Positions 1-6,754 of a DNA stretch of 28,408 nt are shown piece by piece. Position numbers and translations under genes: made by a program. The first letter of the stretch is position 1. Each line of letters begins with the position of its first letter. The stretch comes from DAOQAU01 sp035354275 (GTDB lineage: Bacteria > Cyanobacteriota > Vampirovibrionia > Gastranaerophilales > Gastranaerophilaceae). Location: the NCBI GenBank assembly GCA_035354275.1, contig DAOQAU010000016.1, positions 1 to 28,408 on the forward strand. The letters run 5' to 3'. The notes under the pieces were generated by a model. The model was not told the origin of the DNA and did not search any database. It saw only the letters and a list, made by a program, of their open reading frames with translations.

Positions 1-635
1 TCAAAGATTTTGAAATAACAACTTTTGACAATACCGTTGAAAATATCGGAATTTCAAAAAGATATAACAGCTATTTGGAAAAACTAAATAAAGACGATGA
101 TTTTTGGATTATTTTTTGTCATCAGGATTTCGGGTTTGAAAAAAATCCTTATAAAAAAATCAATTCGCTTAATAAAAAAAATATTTACGGTGCAATCGGC
201 ACAAGCTTTTATTACAGTCCAATCAGGGCAATAAAGAAATTTCTGATGAAAAAATCGGATGAGTATTCTCCCTTTAAGCGAAAATTTTTCGGTCAAATCA
301 GGCAAGGTCAGGGTGAATTGGGTTTCAAAGATTTCGGAGAAAAAATCTTTTTTGAGAAATCTGTTTCGACTCTGGATTGCTGTTGTATGATAGTACATTC
401 ATCACTTATAAATAAATATAATCTCAGATTTGACGAAAACCTTGACTGGCACATGTATGTTGAAGATTTTTGCATAAATGCCTCAAAAAATCACAAAATA
501 AAACTGAAGGCAGCACAGTTTAATTGTTTTCATCTGGGAGAAGGCAGTTTAAACGAAGATTTTTTTAATTGCGCAAAATACGTGAAGAGAAAATATTCCC
601 TTAAAAATTTGTTTACCACCTGCCTTGACGGCTAA
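1..635 (+). CDS. Glycosyltransferase, C-terminal part (5' end outside window)
   Basis: The reading frame is open from base 3 to the stop at 633-635, so this is the 3' part of a gene that begins to the left of the window; the TTG at 75 is only an internal codon. The protein has FWIIFCHQDF, which resembles the HQD segment of family 2-like glycosyltransferases. Further on, STLDCCCMIVHSSLI and LRFDENLDWHMYVEDFCI match the usual LDECC...FDE..WHLY.vD.C pattern, and a late FHLGEGS resembles the C-terminal H-S motif. Such enzymes add sugars to cell-surface polysaccharide or lipopolysaccharide in the cytoplasm. It converges with gmhA and their ends overlap by four bases. The donor and acceptor cannot be told. 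The family call is from motif memory and is fairly safe; the exact subfamily is not. Confidence 0.7.
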   Translation, partial: KDFEITTFDNTVENIGISKRYNSYLEKLNKDDDFWIIFCHQDFGFEKNPYKKINSLNKKNIYGAIGTSFYYSPIRAIKKFLMKKSDEYSPFKRKFFGQIRQGQGELGFKDFGEKIFFEKSVSTLDCCCMIVHSSLINKYNLRFDENLDWHMYVEDFCINASKNHKIKLKAAQFNCFHLGEGSLNEDFFNCAKYVKRKYSLKNLFTTCLDG

Positions 636-1201
636 ACGTGAGAAAAAAGCTTGTCTTCAACCATTTTGCAAATTACGTGTCCCAGCATCATATGCGATTC
701 TTGGATAATAGAAGTCTCTTTTGCAGGGATTTTAATTAAAATATCACAAAATTTATCCATTTCACAGGGTGTAATGCCTGTAAAGCCGATTTTGATTAAC
801 CCCATCATTGATGCTGTTTTCAAGGCTTCAATAATGTTTTTTGATTTTCCGGAAGTGGAAAAGGCAAATAAAATATCGCCGGGTTTTCCGATAGCCTCAA
901 TTTGTCTTGAAAAAACCTTCTCATAGCCAAAATCATTTGATAAAGCGGTAATAAGAGCATTATTTGAGGCAAGAGAAATAGCGTTAAAAGCTTTTCTTTC
1001 TTTAAAAAATTTAGACACAAACTCAGTCGCCAAATGATCACAGTCGCTTGCAGATCCACCATTTCCCACAAAAAGAAGCTTGCGGTCATTGACTAGAGTT
1101 TCTACTATAACCTCACTCATTTTTTCGATATCTTTTAAAAGTTTTTTGTCCTGAAGTATTTTTTTCTTTGTCTCAATTGACTGGATAATGTAATCTTCCA
1201 T
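632..1201 (-). CDS. gmhA: Phosphoheptose isomerase (sedoheptulose-7-phosphate isomerase)
   Basis: The 189-residue protein is a full-length SIS-domain isomerase of the GmhA type, which turns sedoheptulose 7-phosphate into D-glycero-D-manno-heptose 7-phosphate, the first step towards ADP-heptose for lipopolysaccharide core. Visible motifs are GNGGSASD at residues 46-53 followed by H56 and E60, the phosphate-binding STSGKS at 115-120, and QESHMMLGH near 167-175, which holds the metal and catalytic Gln/His residues. The ATG at 1201 is preceded by AAGGAG at good spacing and, further up, by an extended -10 promoter. No other heptose gene is in the window, but the convergent glycosyltransferase fits an envelope-sugar neighbourhood. 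A close SIS relative such as DiaA is possible but less likely, given the QESH segment. Confidence 0.88.
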   Translation of the reverse strand: MEDYIIQSIETKKKILQDKKLLKDIEKMSEVIVETLVNDRKLLFVGNGGSASDCDHLATEFVSKFFKERKAFNAISLASNNALITALSNDFGYEKVFSRQIEAIGKPGDILFAFSTSGKSKNIIEALKTASMMGLIKIGFTGITPCEMDKFCDILIKIPAKETSIIQESHMMLGHVICKMVEDKLFSHV

Positions 1202-1228
1202 TTTAGCTCCTTGCTCTTTGTATCTGAC

Positions 1229-1237
1229 ATTATATCA
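1229..1237 (-). promoter_or_regulatory. Extended -10 promoter of gmhA
   Basis: On the minus strand TGATATAAT is a perfect TGnTATAAT extended -10, with transcription expected to start near 1222, about 20 bases before the gmhA ATG. No good -35 box is seen, which is usual for extended -10 promoters. Confidence 0.55.
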
Positions 1238-1268
1238 CATAAAAATTTAAGATTAAAGAAGAAAAGAC

Positions 1269-1295
1269 AAAAAAAAGCCGACCATTCGGACGGCT
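1269..1295 (-). terminator. Rho-independent terminator
   Basis: On the minus strand AGCCG...CGGCT closes a hairpin with inner CC/GG pairs and one T-T mismatch, followed by a run of eight T. It ends transcription coming from the ABC ATPase gene or the small RNA candidate. Confidence 0.75.
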
Positions 1296-1337
1296 ACTAG
1301 ACTTGGGGAGGAGGTTAAGAAAAACCTTTCGGTTCTT
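1269..1337 (-). ncRNA. Candidate small RNA, Yfr1-like architecture
   Basis: Read on the minus strand, a GAAA-capped hairpin (1317-1337, AAGAACC paired with GGT...TCTT around a 3-base bulge) is followed by an apparently unpaired CCTCCTCCCC (1305-1314). A second hairpin with a T-tract (1269-1295) comes next. Two hairpins flanking a single-stranded C/U-rich motif in about 70 bases is the architecture of cyanobacterial Yfr1, whose unpaired core is ACUCCUCACAC; the core here differs. The C-rich stretch could pair with Shine-Dalgarno sequences. It lies 121 bases beyond the ugpC stop, so it may be the 3' end of that mRNA or an independent RNA. No clear promoter was found. Confidence 0.4.
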
Positions 1338-1458
1338 CATACTTCCTTTATCGTCAAATTCTTTCAAAAACTTTAAAAATCTCATCCAAATGGTTTACAT
1401 TTCTTTATGAGCTTTCAGCCCTTCACCCATTAATCTTTTCAGCTAAATACATTTACCC

Positions 1459-2517
1459 CTAATAAAGTCTTTCGTTGGTTTTTTTATCAAAAATCAAAAT
1501 ATTTTTGGCATCAAAATTAAGAATTAAATCTTCGTCAACCGAAAATTCAGGCGGAAGTTTTACACTGCAACGATTTTGACCTATATAAAAATAAATTATT
1601 TTTTCGCTGCCTAGCATTTCAACCATATCAACTTTTGTGCAAAATCTTATTTTACCGCCTTCTGAGGTCATGTTTTCGGGACGAATTCCAATTAATACCT
1701 TTTTTCTGTCGCCGACTGCAGAAATTTGCGCTTGAGTCATAGGAATTGAAAGCTCATTTATTTTAATACTGTTATCTGCAATTTTTCCTTCAAGAAAATT
1801 CATTTGCGGAGAACCTACAAAACCTGCCACAAAAACATTTTTAGGGTCATTATAAATGTTTTCCGGAGTGTCAATTTGTTGAATAACACCTTTATCCAGA
1901 ACTACAATTCTATCACCCATAGTCAAAGCCTCTGTCTGGTCATGGGTTACATATATGAAGGTCGTCTGAAGTTTTTGGTGAAGTTTTTTGATTTCAGAGC
2001 GCATTTGAACCCTTAATTTTGCATCCAAATTGGAAAGAGGCTCATCCATCAAAAAAACTTTAGGCTCTCTTACGATTGCTCTGCCAAGTGCCACACGTTG
2101 TCTTTGTCCGCCTGAGAGCTGCTTGGGTTTTCTATCCAGATAACTTTTTAAATCAAGAATTTCGGCTGCTTCTTTTACTTTTTCGTCGATAACTTTTTTT
2201 GAAAACCCTCTCATTTTAAGCCCGAAAGCTATATTTTCATAAACAGTCATATGAGGATAAAGTGCATAACTTTGAAAAACAAAAGCAATATCTCTGTCTT
2301 TTGGGGCAACTTTGTTTACTTTTCTTTCTCCTATGTAAATGTCACCTGAAGTTATTTCCTCAAGCCCCGCTATCATCCTTAAAATCGTGGACTTTCCGCA
2401 TCCTGAGGCCCCTACCAGCACCAAAAATTCTTTGTCTTTTATTTCCAAATCAATTCCGTCTATGACGTTTTTTTTGTCATAGGCTTTTTGAATGTTTTTC
2501 AAAATTACTTCTGCCAT
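1459..2517 (-). CDS. ugpC: ABC transporter ATP-binding protein, UgpC/MalK/MsmK type
   Basis: This 352-residue protein is the ATPase subunit of a CUT1-type importer for sugars or glycerol phosphate, and works on the inner face of the cytoplasmic membrane. It shows Walker A GASGCGKST (36-44), Q-loop Gln82, signature LSGGQ (134-138), Walker B VFLMDE (154-159), D-loop SNLD (162-165) and H-loop His192. The C-terminal third is the TOBE/MalK-type regulatory domain (for example IGIRPENM). Length and order are normal for the family. The ATG at 2517 follows GAGG at good spacing and lies 21 bases after the histidine-kinase-like gene, so the two are probably co-transcribed. No permease or binding-protein gene is nearby, as is usual where one ATPase (MsmK-like) serves several transporters. 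The substrate cannot be stated. Confidence 0.9.
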   Translation of the reverse strand: MAEVILKNIQKAYDKKNVIDGIDLEIKDKEFLVLVGASGCGKSTILRMIAGLEEITSGDIYIGERKVNKVAPKDRDIAFVFQSYALYPHMTVYENIAFGLKMRGFSKKVIDEKVKEAAEILDLKSYLDRKPKQLSGGQRQRVALGRAIVREPKVFLMDEPLSNLDAKLRVQMRSEIKKLHQKLQTTFIYVTHDQTEALTMGDRIVVLDKGVIQQIDTPENIYNDPKNVFVAGFVGSPQMNFLEGKIADNSIKINELSIPMTQAQISAVGDRKKVLIGIRPENMTSEGGKIRFCTKVDMVEMLGSEKIIYFYIGQNRCSVKLPPEFSVDEDLILNFDAKNILIFDKKTNERLY

Positions 2518-2538
2518 TTGATGCCTCTGTTAAAATTT

Positions 2539-3675
2539 CTATTCTTGATGAAACTTCTCAGCCGGAATTATAAAATTGTAAGTTGTTCCCTGCATAGATT
2601 CAGATTCAACCCAAATGTCTCCGCCAAGAGTTTTTACAAGATTTTTTGCGCTTGCAAGAGCGATTGATTTTACTATGTTCTTTTTATTTGGCTTATCAAG
2701 CTGAGCATAAGGCTCAAAAAGAACCGCCAGTTCATTTTCGTTAAGCCCAATTCCTGTATCTGTTATTGAAAACATTATGTAAGATTTTTCGACTGCATCT
2801 TGGGGCACATAAACATCGTGCTGGAATACAAATTCCAAATCAGGATGATGCGCTTTAATTTTAATCGAGCCTATATCTGTTGATTTAATTGCAGTTTCTA
2901 AAATGTTTTGCAAAATCACTTTCAATGCGCCTTCATCGGAAAAAATAGTACGCTTTACAATGTCTTCCGTGTCAAATACCATATTAAGATTTTTTTCTTT
3001 AACCGTAGCTTCGTTATTTTTGATTATCCCTTGAACTGTATTGATTACATCAAAAATCTGAAAATCGTATTCAAAAAGATTTGATTCTGTTTTTGAAAGT
3101 TCGACTATTTTGTCCATAAGATAGAGCATATCGTTGGAATTTTTATTTATAATTTTTATATATTTTGCCTGTTTTTCGCTCATATCTCCGCCCAAGCCTT
3201 CCACCATAGCCTGCGAAAAGCCCAAAATCGAATGCACAGGAGATTTAAGCTCGTTCGAAAGCTTAACCAAAAAAGCGTTTTTGTCTTTGTTTATTTTTTT
3301 TGAGGCTTCATGTTCTGTGAGAATACCGGCGACGGTTTTGTAGCTTTGAGTTACATCCCGAATTGAAAGCAGATAATAATCGTCTAAAATTCTTCCCGTT
3401 ATTTCAAGAAAAAGTTCTTTATCGGCAGTTGTTCTTGCCCTTCCGACTGCGGATTTTGCATTTTCTACAATCTGTTTTGTTAAGTCAAGTCCGCTTTCGA
3501 TTATTTCGTTTATATTCGCTTTTAAAAATTCGTTCTTTGAGATGTTTAAAATAATACACGCAGTATCGTTTACAAGTTGAATTTTGCCCGAAGTATCAAT
3601 AAGAATTACTCCGTCTGCAAGGTTTGACAATACATCAGCGTCTTTCACCTTTAATAAAAAATTCCTGAAAACCAT
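2539..3675 (-). CDS. PAS-domain histidine-kinase-like protein, probably catalytically degenerate
   Basis: The 378 residues run as an N-terminal PAS-like domain (about 12-115: LADGVILIDTSGKIQLVN), a dimerisation helix pair like HisKA (about 130-200), and an HATPase-like domain (about 205-372). No membrane segment is visible, so it is cytoplasmic. The H-box reads KLSNELKSPVHSILGF: the phospho-acceptor His of the usual SHELRTPL is Asn141. In the ATPase domain the N-box reads NILETAIKST, with Thr261 where the metal-binding Asn is expected. DTGIG (306-310) is kept, but the glycine-rich G2 box is replaced by VKSIALASAKNL. It may therefore be a non-phosphorylating sensor or scaffold. No response regulator is adjacent; the ABC ATPase follows in the same operon. 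The fold call is strong; loss of activity is inferred. Confidence 0.82.
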   Translation of the reverse strand: MVFRNFLLKVKDADVLSNLADGVILIDTSGKIQLVNDTACIILNISKNEFLKANINEIIESGLDLTKQIVENAKSAVGRARTTADKELFLEITGRILDDYYLLSIRDVTQSYKTVAGILTEHEASKKINKDKNAFLVKLSNELKSPVHSILGFSQAMVEGLGGDMSEKQAKYIKIINKNSNDMLYLMDKIVELSKTESNLFEYDFQIFDVINTVQGIIKNNEATVKEKNLNMVFDTEDIVKRTIFSDEGALKVILQNILETAIKSTDIGSIKIKAHHPDLEFVFQHDVYVPQDAVEKSYIMFSITDTGIGLNENELAVLFEPYAQLDKPNKKNIVKSIALASAKNLVKTLGGDIWVESESMQGTTYNFIIPAEKFHQE

Positions 3676-3705
3676 TTTTTATGCCCTATTCTAACTAACA
3701 AGAAT

Positions 3706-3714
3706 ATATTAGCA
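3706..3714 (-). promoter_or_regulatory. Possible extended -10 promoter of the kinase-like gene
   Basis: The minus strand reads TGCTAATAT, a TGn-TAATAT extended -10, about 30 bases before the ATG at 3675. There is no convincing -35 box. Confidence 0.35.
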
Positions 3715-3761
3715 TAAAATTTGATTTTTCATATACACTACAATAAGGATTTTATTAAAAG

Positions 3762-3861
3762 NNNNNNNNNNNNNNNNNNNNNNNNNNNNNNNNNNNNNNN
3801 NNNNNNNNNNNNNNNNNNNNNNNNNNNNNNNNNNNNNNNNNNNNNNNNNNNNNNNNNNNNN
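3762..3861. other. Assembly gap (100 N)
   Basis: Exactly 100 unknown bases mark a scaffold join of unknown true length. Adjacency of the kinase-like gene and the HNH gene is therefore not proven. The HNH stop codon lies immediately at the gap edge. Confidence 1.
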
Positions 3862-4374
3862 TCAAGAAGCTTTTTTGTAGAATTTTTCCCAATACTCTCT
3901 GTTTTCTTTTGAGTTGGAAATTTCAAACAAAAGGTAATCATCAGGCCTTGAAGGTCTTTTAATAAGCTTCATTCCGGCTTCTTTGGGTGTTCTGTCAGCT
4001 TTTTTCTGGTTGCACTCCTTACAGCAGGTTGCAATGTTTTCCCAAATATCAGGTCCGAGTCTTGATTTTGGATAAACATGATCTAAGGTCAATTCCGATG
4101 AAGGGAATTTTCTTCCGCAATATTGACAGGTGTGTTCATCTCTTACAAAAATGTTCTCACGTGAAAATGGCAGTTCCAAATTCGGAACTGCCACATCATA
4201 AGTTAATTTTATTGTTTTAGGAATGTAATACTCGTCTATCTTAATATAATTTTCTACATCTTCAAGCTTTTCTATATACTCTGCCTTGCCCTTGATTAAA
4301 AGTACTACCGCCCGCTTCCAGCTCGTTATATGAAGCGGCTCGCAGTCACTATTCAGCAAAAGAACCTTATTCAT
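3862..4374 (-). CDS. HNH endonuclease family protein
   Basis: This 170-residue protein has a C-terminal HNH module. A first zinc pair CQYC (83-86) is followed by LDHVYPKSRLG, with the catalytic Asp98-His99, then WENIATCCKECNQKK with Asn113, the second zinc pair Cys118/Cys121 and Asn122. The N-terminal part (VLLLNSDCEPLHITSWKRAV) matches the stand-alone HNH proteins common in cyanobacteria and some other phyla. Their cellular role is not well known; DNA cleavage is expected from the fold. The stop (TGA) is at 3862-3864, right at the assembly gap, so the protein is complete. The ATG at 4374 has only a weak A-rich ribosome binding region. The gene appears to be monocistronic with its own -10 box upstream. 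Confidence 0.88.
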   Translation of the reverse strand: MNKVLLLNSDCEPLHITSWKRAVVLLIKGKAEYIEKLEDVENYIKIDEYYIPKTIKLTYDVAVPNLELPFSRENIFVRDEHTCQYCGRKFPSSELTLDHVYPKSRLGPDIWENIATCCKECNQKKADRTPKEAGMKLIKRPSRPDDYLLFEISNSKENREYWEKFYKKAS

Positions 4375-4434
4375 TTTCTTATTCTCGCTTGCAGAAAAAT
4401 TGTTTACACTTTTATTATTCCACTTTGGGCTTAA

Positions 4435-4440
4435 ATTATA
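4435..4440 (-). promoter_or_regulatory. Possible -10 box for the HNH gene
   Basis: A consensus TATAAT on the minus strand lies about 60 bases before the HNH start, just beyond the rpsA terminator hairpin. No matching -35 box is visible. Confidence 0.3.
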
Positions 4441-4457
4441 ACCGCTGTTTGAAGTAT

Positions 4458-4497
4458 AAAGGGCGTAATGTTAAGAAAACTTAACATTGCGCCCTTT
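4458..4497 (-). terminator. Terminator hairpin after ispH-rpsA
   Basis: A long stem (AAAGGGCG plus AATGTTAAG, paired with CTTAACATT plus CGCCCTTT, one T-G wobble, 4-base loop) lies 20 bases after the rpsA stop. The T-tail is short on the minus strand and better on the plus strand, but only the minus strand has a gene running into it. Confidence 0.75.
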
Positions 4498-4517
4498 TAT
4501 TATATTCATTGAATTGT

Positions 4518-5588
4518 TTATTCTTGAATATCTTTTATGCTCAAAGCAATTCTGTGTTCTTGCGGAGTGAATTTTTTAATTAAAACTTTCACTTCGTCAC
4601 CGACTTTGAACAAATTAAACGGATTAACGTTTTCATTGCTCATTTCTGCAACAGGAAGAAGGGCTTCAACACCTGGGAATATATTAATAAAAGCACCGAA
4701 ACTTGTAATTTTATTTACGGTTCCGTTTATAATCTGTCCTTCTTTAAATTCTCCTTCGATTTGCTGCCAAGGGTTTTCGCCCATTCTTTTTAAGCTTAAG
4801 CTGATACGTTTAAGTTCGTTATCAATTTTGATTATTTTAACTTCGATTTTTTCACCCAAAGAAATAATATCTGACGGATGTTTAATTCTCTGCCAAGAAA
4901 TTTCTGAGATAGGAAGAAGCCCGTCGATTCCATTGATGTCAACGAAAGCTCCGAAATCTGCTATTCTTACGACTTCACCTTTTACAACCATATCTTCGCT
5001 CAAAGAAGCAAGCACATCGTCAACAACCTGATCTCTTTGATCAGCCACCGCTTGTCTTTGAGAAAGGATTAATTTATTTTTCTTAGGATCGGCTTCAAGA
5101 ACTTTAACCTCTATTTTTTGATCAATAAGCCCATCAAAAGGCGTCCCTGTTCTAAGTTGGCTTGAAGGAATAAATCCTTTAAGGTCTGCAACGTCAACCA
5201 GAACCCCGCCTTTAACAAGGGATATAACTTTTGCAAGAATCGTATCGCCCGAAATTTTAGCATCGTTAAGCTGCATCCAAGCTTGTGCACAAGCAATTCT
5301 TTTTAATGACAAAAGCATCGGCTCATCATCGTTTTCTTCTCTTAAAACATAAAATTCTTTTACATCACCAACTTCTAAAGCTGTATTTTCTTCACCTGCG
5401 GCAGAAGGAACTTCACGATTAGGCAAAATCGCTTCTGTTTTAGCACCTTTTATGCTGACGAGATAGCCGTCTTGTTCTTTTGTAATTACTGTTCCTTCAA
5501 CAATATCAGCCACATTGTAGCTTTGCGAAAAGGATTCTTCCAGCAACTTTTCAAATTCGTCCATTTTTGTTTTTTCAACTGTTTTCAT
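4518..5588 (-). CDS. rpsA: 30S ribosomal protein S1, four S1 repeats
   Basis: The 356-residue protein is built of four S1 RNA-binding domains, at about 27-98, 114-178, 200-267 and 283-353. Domains three and four carry the full pattern G.V..I..FGAFV.I....GLLP.SE, and the first two are more divergent. S1 helps mRNA bind the 30S subunit. Four domains instead of the six of E. coli is usual for cyanobacteria-like and Firmicutes-like lineages. The ATG at 5588 has a strong AAGGAG seven bases upstream and lies inside the end of ispH (14-base overlap), so translation is probably coupled. ispH next to or fused with rpsA is known from Clostridia and others, which supports both calls. The hairpin at 4458-4497 ends the operon. 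Confidence 0.92.
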   Translation of the reverse strand: MKTVEKTKMDEFEKLLEESFSQSYNVADIVEGTVITKEQDGYLVSIKGAKTEAILPNREVPSAAGEENTALEVGDVKEFYVLREENDDEPMLLSLKRIACAQAWMQLNDAKISGDTILAKVISLVKGGVLVDVADLKGFIPSSQLRTGTPFDGLIDQKIEVKVLEADPKKNKLILSQRQAVADQRDQVVDDVLASLSEDMVVKGEVVRIADFGAFVDINGIDGLLPISEISWQRIKHPSDIISLGEKIEVKIIKIDNELKRISLSLKRMGENPWQQIEGEFKEGQIINGTVNKITSFGAFINIFPGVEALLPVAEMSNENVNPFNLFKVGDEVKVLIKKFTPQEHRIALSIKDIQE

Positions 5589-6456
5589 TTTTTTCTCCTT
5601 TTAATTTATCTATAACATTATTAATAATTTTTTCAGGGGTTGAAGCACCCGCGGTGATTGAAATATTTTTTGCATCTTTTATGACATTTTTGTAATTATC
5701 AAGCTCTTTGTCATCCTCAATGTGAATAGTCTTTGAAATGTCTTTAAGAATTTCTGCAAGGTGAGTTGTATTTGCACTTTTTCTTGAACCCACAACAATC
5801 ATAAGGTCAGATTCTTCGGCAAGGTTTTTTGCTTCATTTTGTCTTAAAGTTGTGCTGTTGCAGATAGTATTTGCAATGGAAAGCTCTTGTGAAATTGAAG
5901 TCAAATATTCAACTATAGGTTTAAGCGTTGTAACCCTTTGCGTTGTTTGAACAACCACTCCAATTTTTTTGTATTCTTTAATTTTGTCTTCAATATTTCT
6001 TAGCTGCTCCACATCACTTGCCACAAAAATATCAGCACCGAATCTTTGGGCATTTGCTTTGATTGCAACAACTTCAGGATGCTCAGCCTTGCCCACTATT
6101 ATCAAAAAATATCCTTCTTTTACAAGTTCAATGGCTTTTTTCTGAACTTTTTTTACGTCAGGACAGGTTAAATCTACTACTTCAAATCCTGCTTTTGTTA
6201 TCTGTTCAAAAATTTCAGGTGAAGCCCCATGGCTTCTTATAACACAAATTCCGCTTCCTTTTTCGGGAAGTTCGTTTATGGTTTTGATTCCCAAATCTTC
6301 AAGTTCTTGAATAACCTGAGAATTGTGGATAAGTTCGCCAAGTATAAAAATATTTTTATCGGGGTTTTGTTCTTTTAATTTTTTAACGGTTTCGACCGCC
6401 CTTTTCACCCCGTAACAAAAGCCTGAGTGTTTTGCTAATTTTATATTTTTCGACAA
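5575..6456 (-). CDS. ispH: 4-hydroxy-3-methylbut-2-enyl diphosphate reductase (IspH/LytB)
   Basis: IspH is the last enzyme of the methylerythritol phosphate pathway. It reduces HMBPP to IPP and DMAPP with a [4Fe-4S] cluster in the cytoplasm. The 293-residue protein has all three cluster cysteines: Cys14 in SGFCYGV, Cys98 in DLTCPDVKK and Cys199 in TICNSTTLRQ. It also has His126/Glu128 in EHPEV, the substrate-binding SANT (227-230), and the C-terminal TAGASTPE. Length is normal. The start is TTG at 6456 (no in-frame ATG precedes the first cysteine), with a purine-rich GAAAGAAG upstream. A well-formed promoter lies at 6506-6534. The 3' end overlaps rpsA by 14 bases. Confidence 0.95.
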   Translation of the reverse strand: MSKNIKLAKHSGFCYGVKRAVETVKKLKEQNPDKNIFILGELIHNSQVIQELEDLGIKTINELPEKGSGICVIRSHGASPEIFEQITKAGFEVVDLTCPDVKKVQKKAIELVKEGYFLIIVGKAEHPEVVAIKANAQRFGADIFVASDVEQLRNIEDKIKEYKKIGVVVQTTQRVTTLKPIVEYLTSISQELSIANTICNSTTLRQNEAKNLAEESDLMIVVGSRKSANTTHLAEILKDISKTIHIEDDKELDNYKNVIKDAKNISITAGASTPEKIINNVIDKLKGEKNENS

Positions 6457-6505
6457 TTAAATTTTTCTTCTTTCAAGTGAACTAGCAGTTTCCCGCAGTT
6501 ATTAC

Positions 6506-6534
6506 ATTACAGCACAGACAGAAAAAAATTGCAA
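6506..6534 (-). promoter_or_regulatory. Promoter of ispH-rpsA
   Basis: On the minus strand a TTGCAA -35 is followed after 17 bases by TGTAAT, preceded by TGC, which gives an extended -10. The start is expected near 6499, a leader of about 43 bases. It lies between the end of the flagellar operon and ispH. Confidence 0.55.
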
Positions 6535-6544
6535 GGGAGGGTGT

Positions 6545-6754
6545 TTATGGAAGCGGGTCATATCCGCCTTTATTAAACGGATGACACTTACAAACCCTTT
6601 TTGTGCCAAGCCAAAGTCCTTTTAAAACGCCGTATTTTTGAATCGCCTCTTTTGTATATTGAGAGCAAGTAGGACTAAACCTGCAAACGGGAGGAGTCAG
6701 GCTTGATATTTTCTGATAAATTTCTATTAATTTTATTAAAATCTTTTTAAACAT
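6545..6754 (-). CDS. yidD: Membrane protein insertion efficiency factor YidD
   Basis: The 69-residue protein is a complete YidD (DUF37/Haemolytic family). It has the amphipathic start FKKILIKLIEIYQKISSL, then PPVCRFSPTCSQYTKEAI, GVLKGLWLGTKRVCKCHPFNKGGYDPLP, with the conserved cysteines and the G-G-D/Y-P end. YidD sits at the inner membrane and is thought to aid insertion of proteins by YidC. It usually lies between rnpA and yidC; here its ATG overlaps the flhA stop by one base (TAATG), so it is the last gene of the flagellar operon and likely translated by coupling. The family call is firm; a special link to flagellar export is only inference from position. Confidence 0.93.
   Translation of the reverse strand: MFKKILIKLIEIYQKISSLTPPVCRFSPTCSQYTKEAIQKYGVLKGLWLGTKRVCKCHPFNKGGYDPLP

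Noticed and set aside
1218..1370. A 50-codon minus-strand frame overlapping the small RNA candidate (product begins MRFLKFLKEFDDKGSMKNRK)
   Set aside because: It runs straight through both hairpins and the terminator T-tract, and the downstream part is low-complexity; the RNA structure explains the region better.
3721..3941. Open frames reading through the N run
   Set aside because: They contain unknown residues only in the gap and have no coding character on either side.
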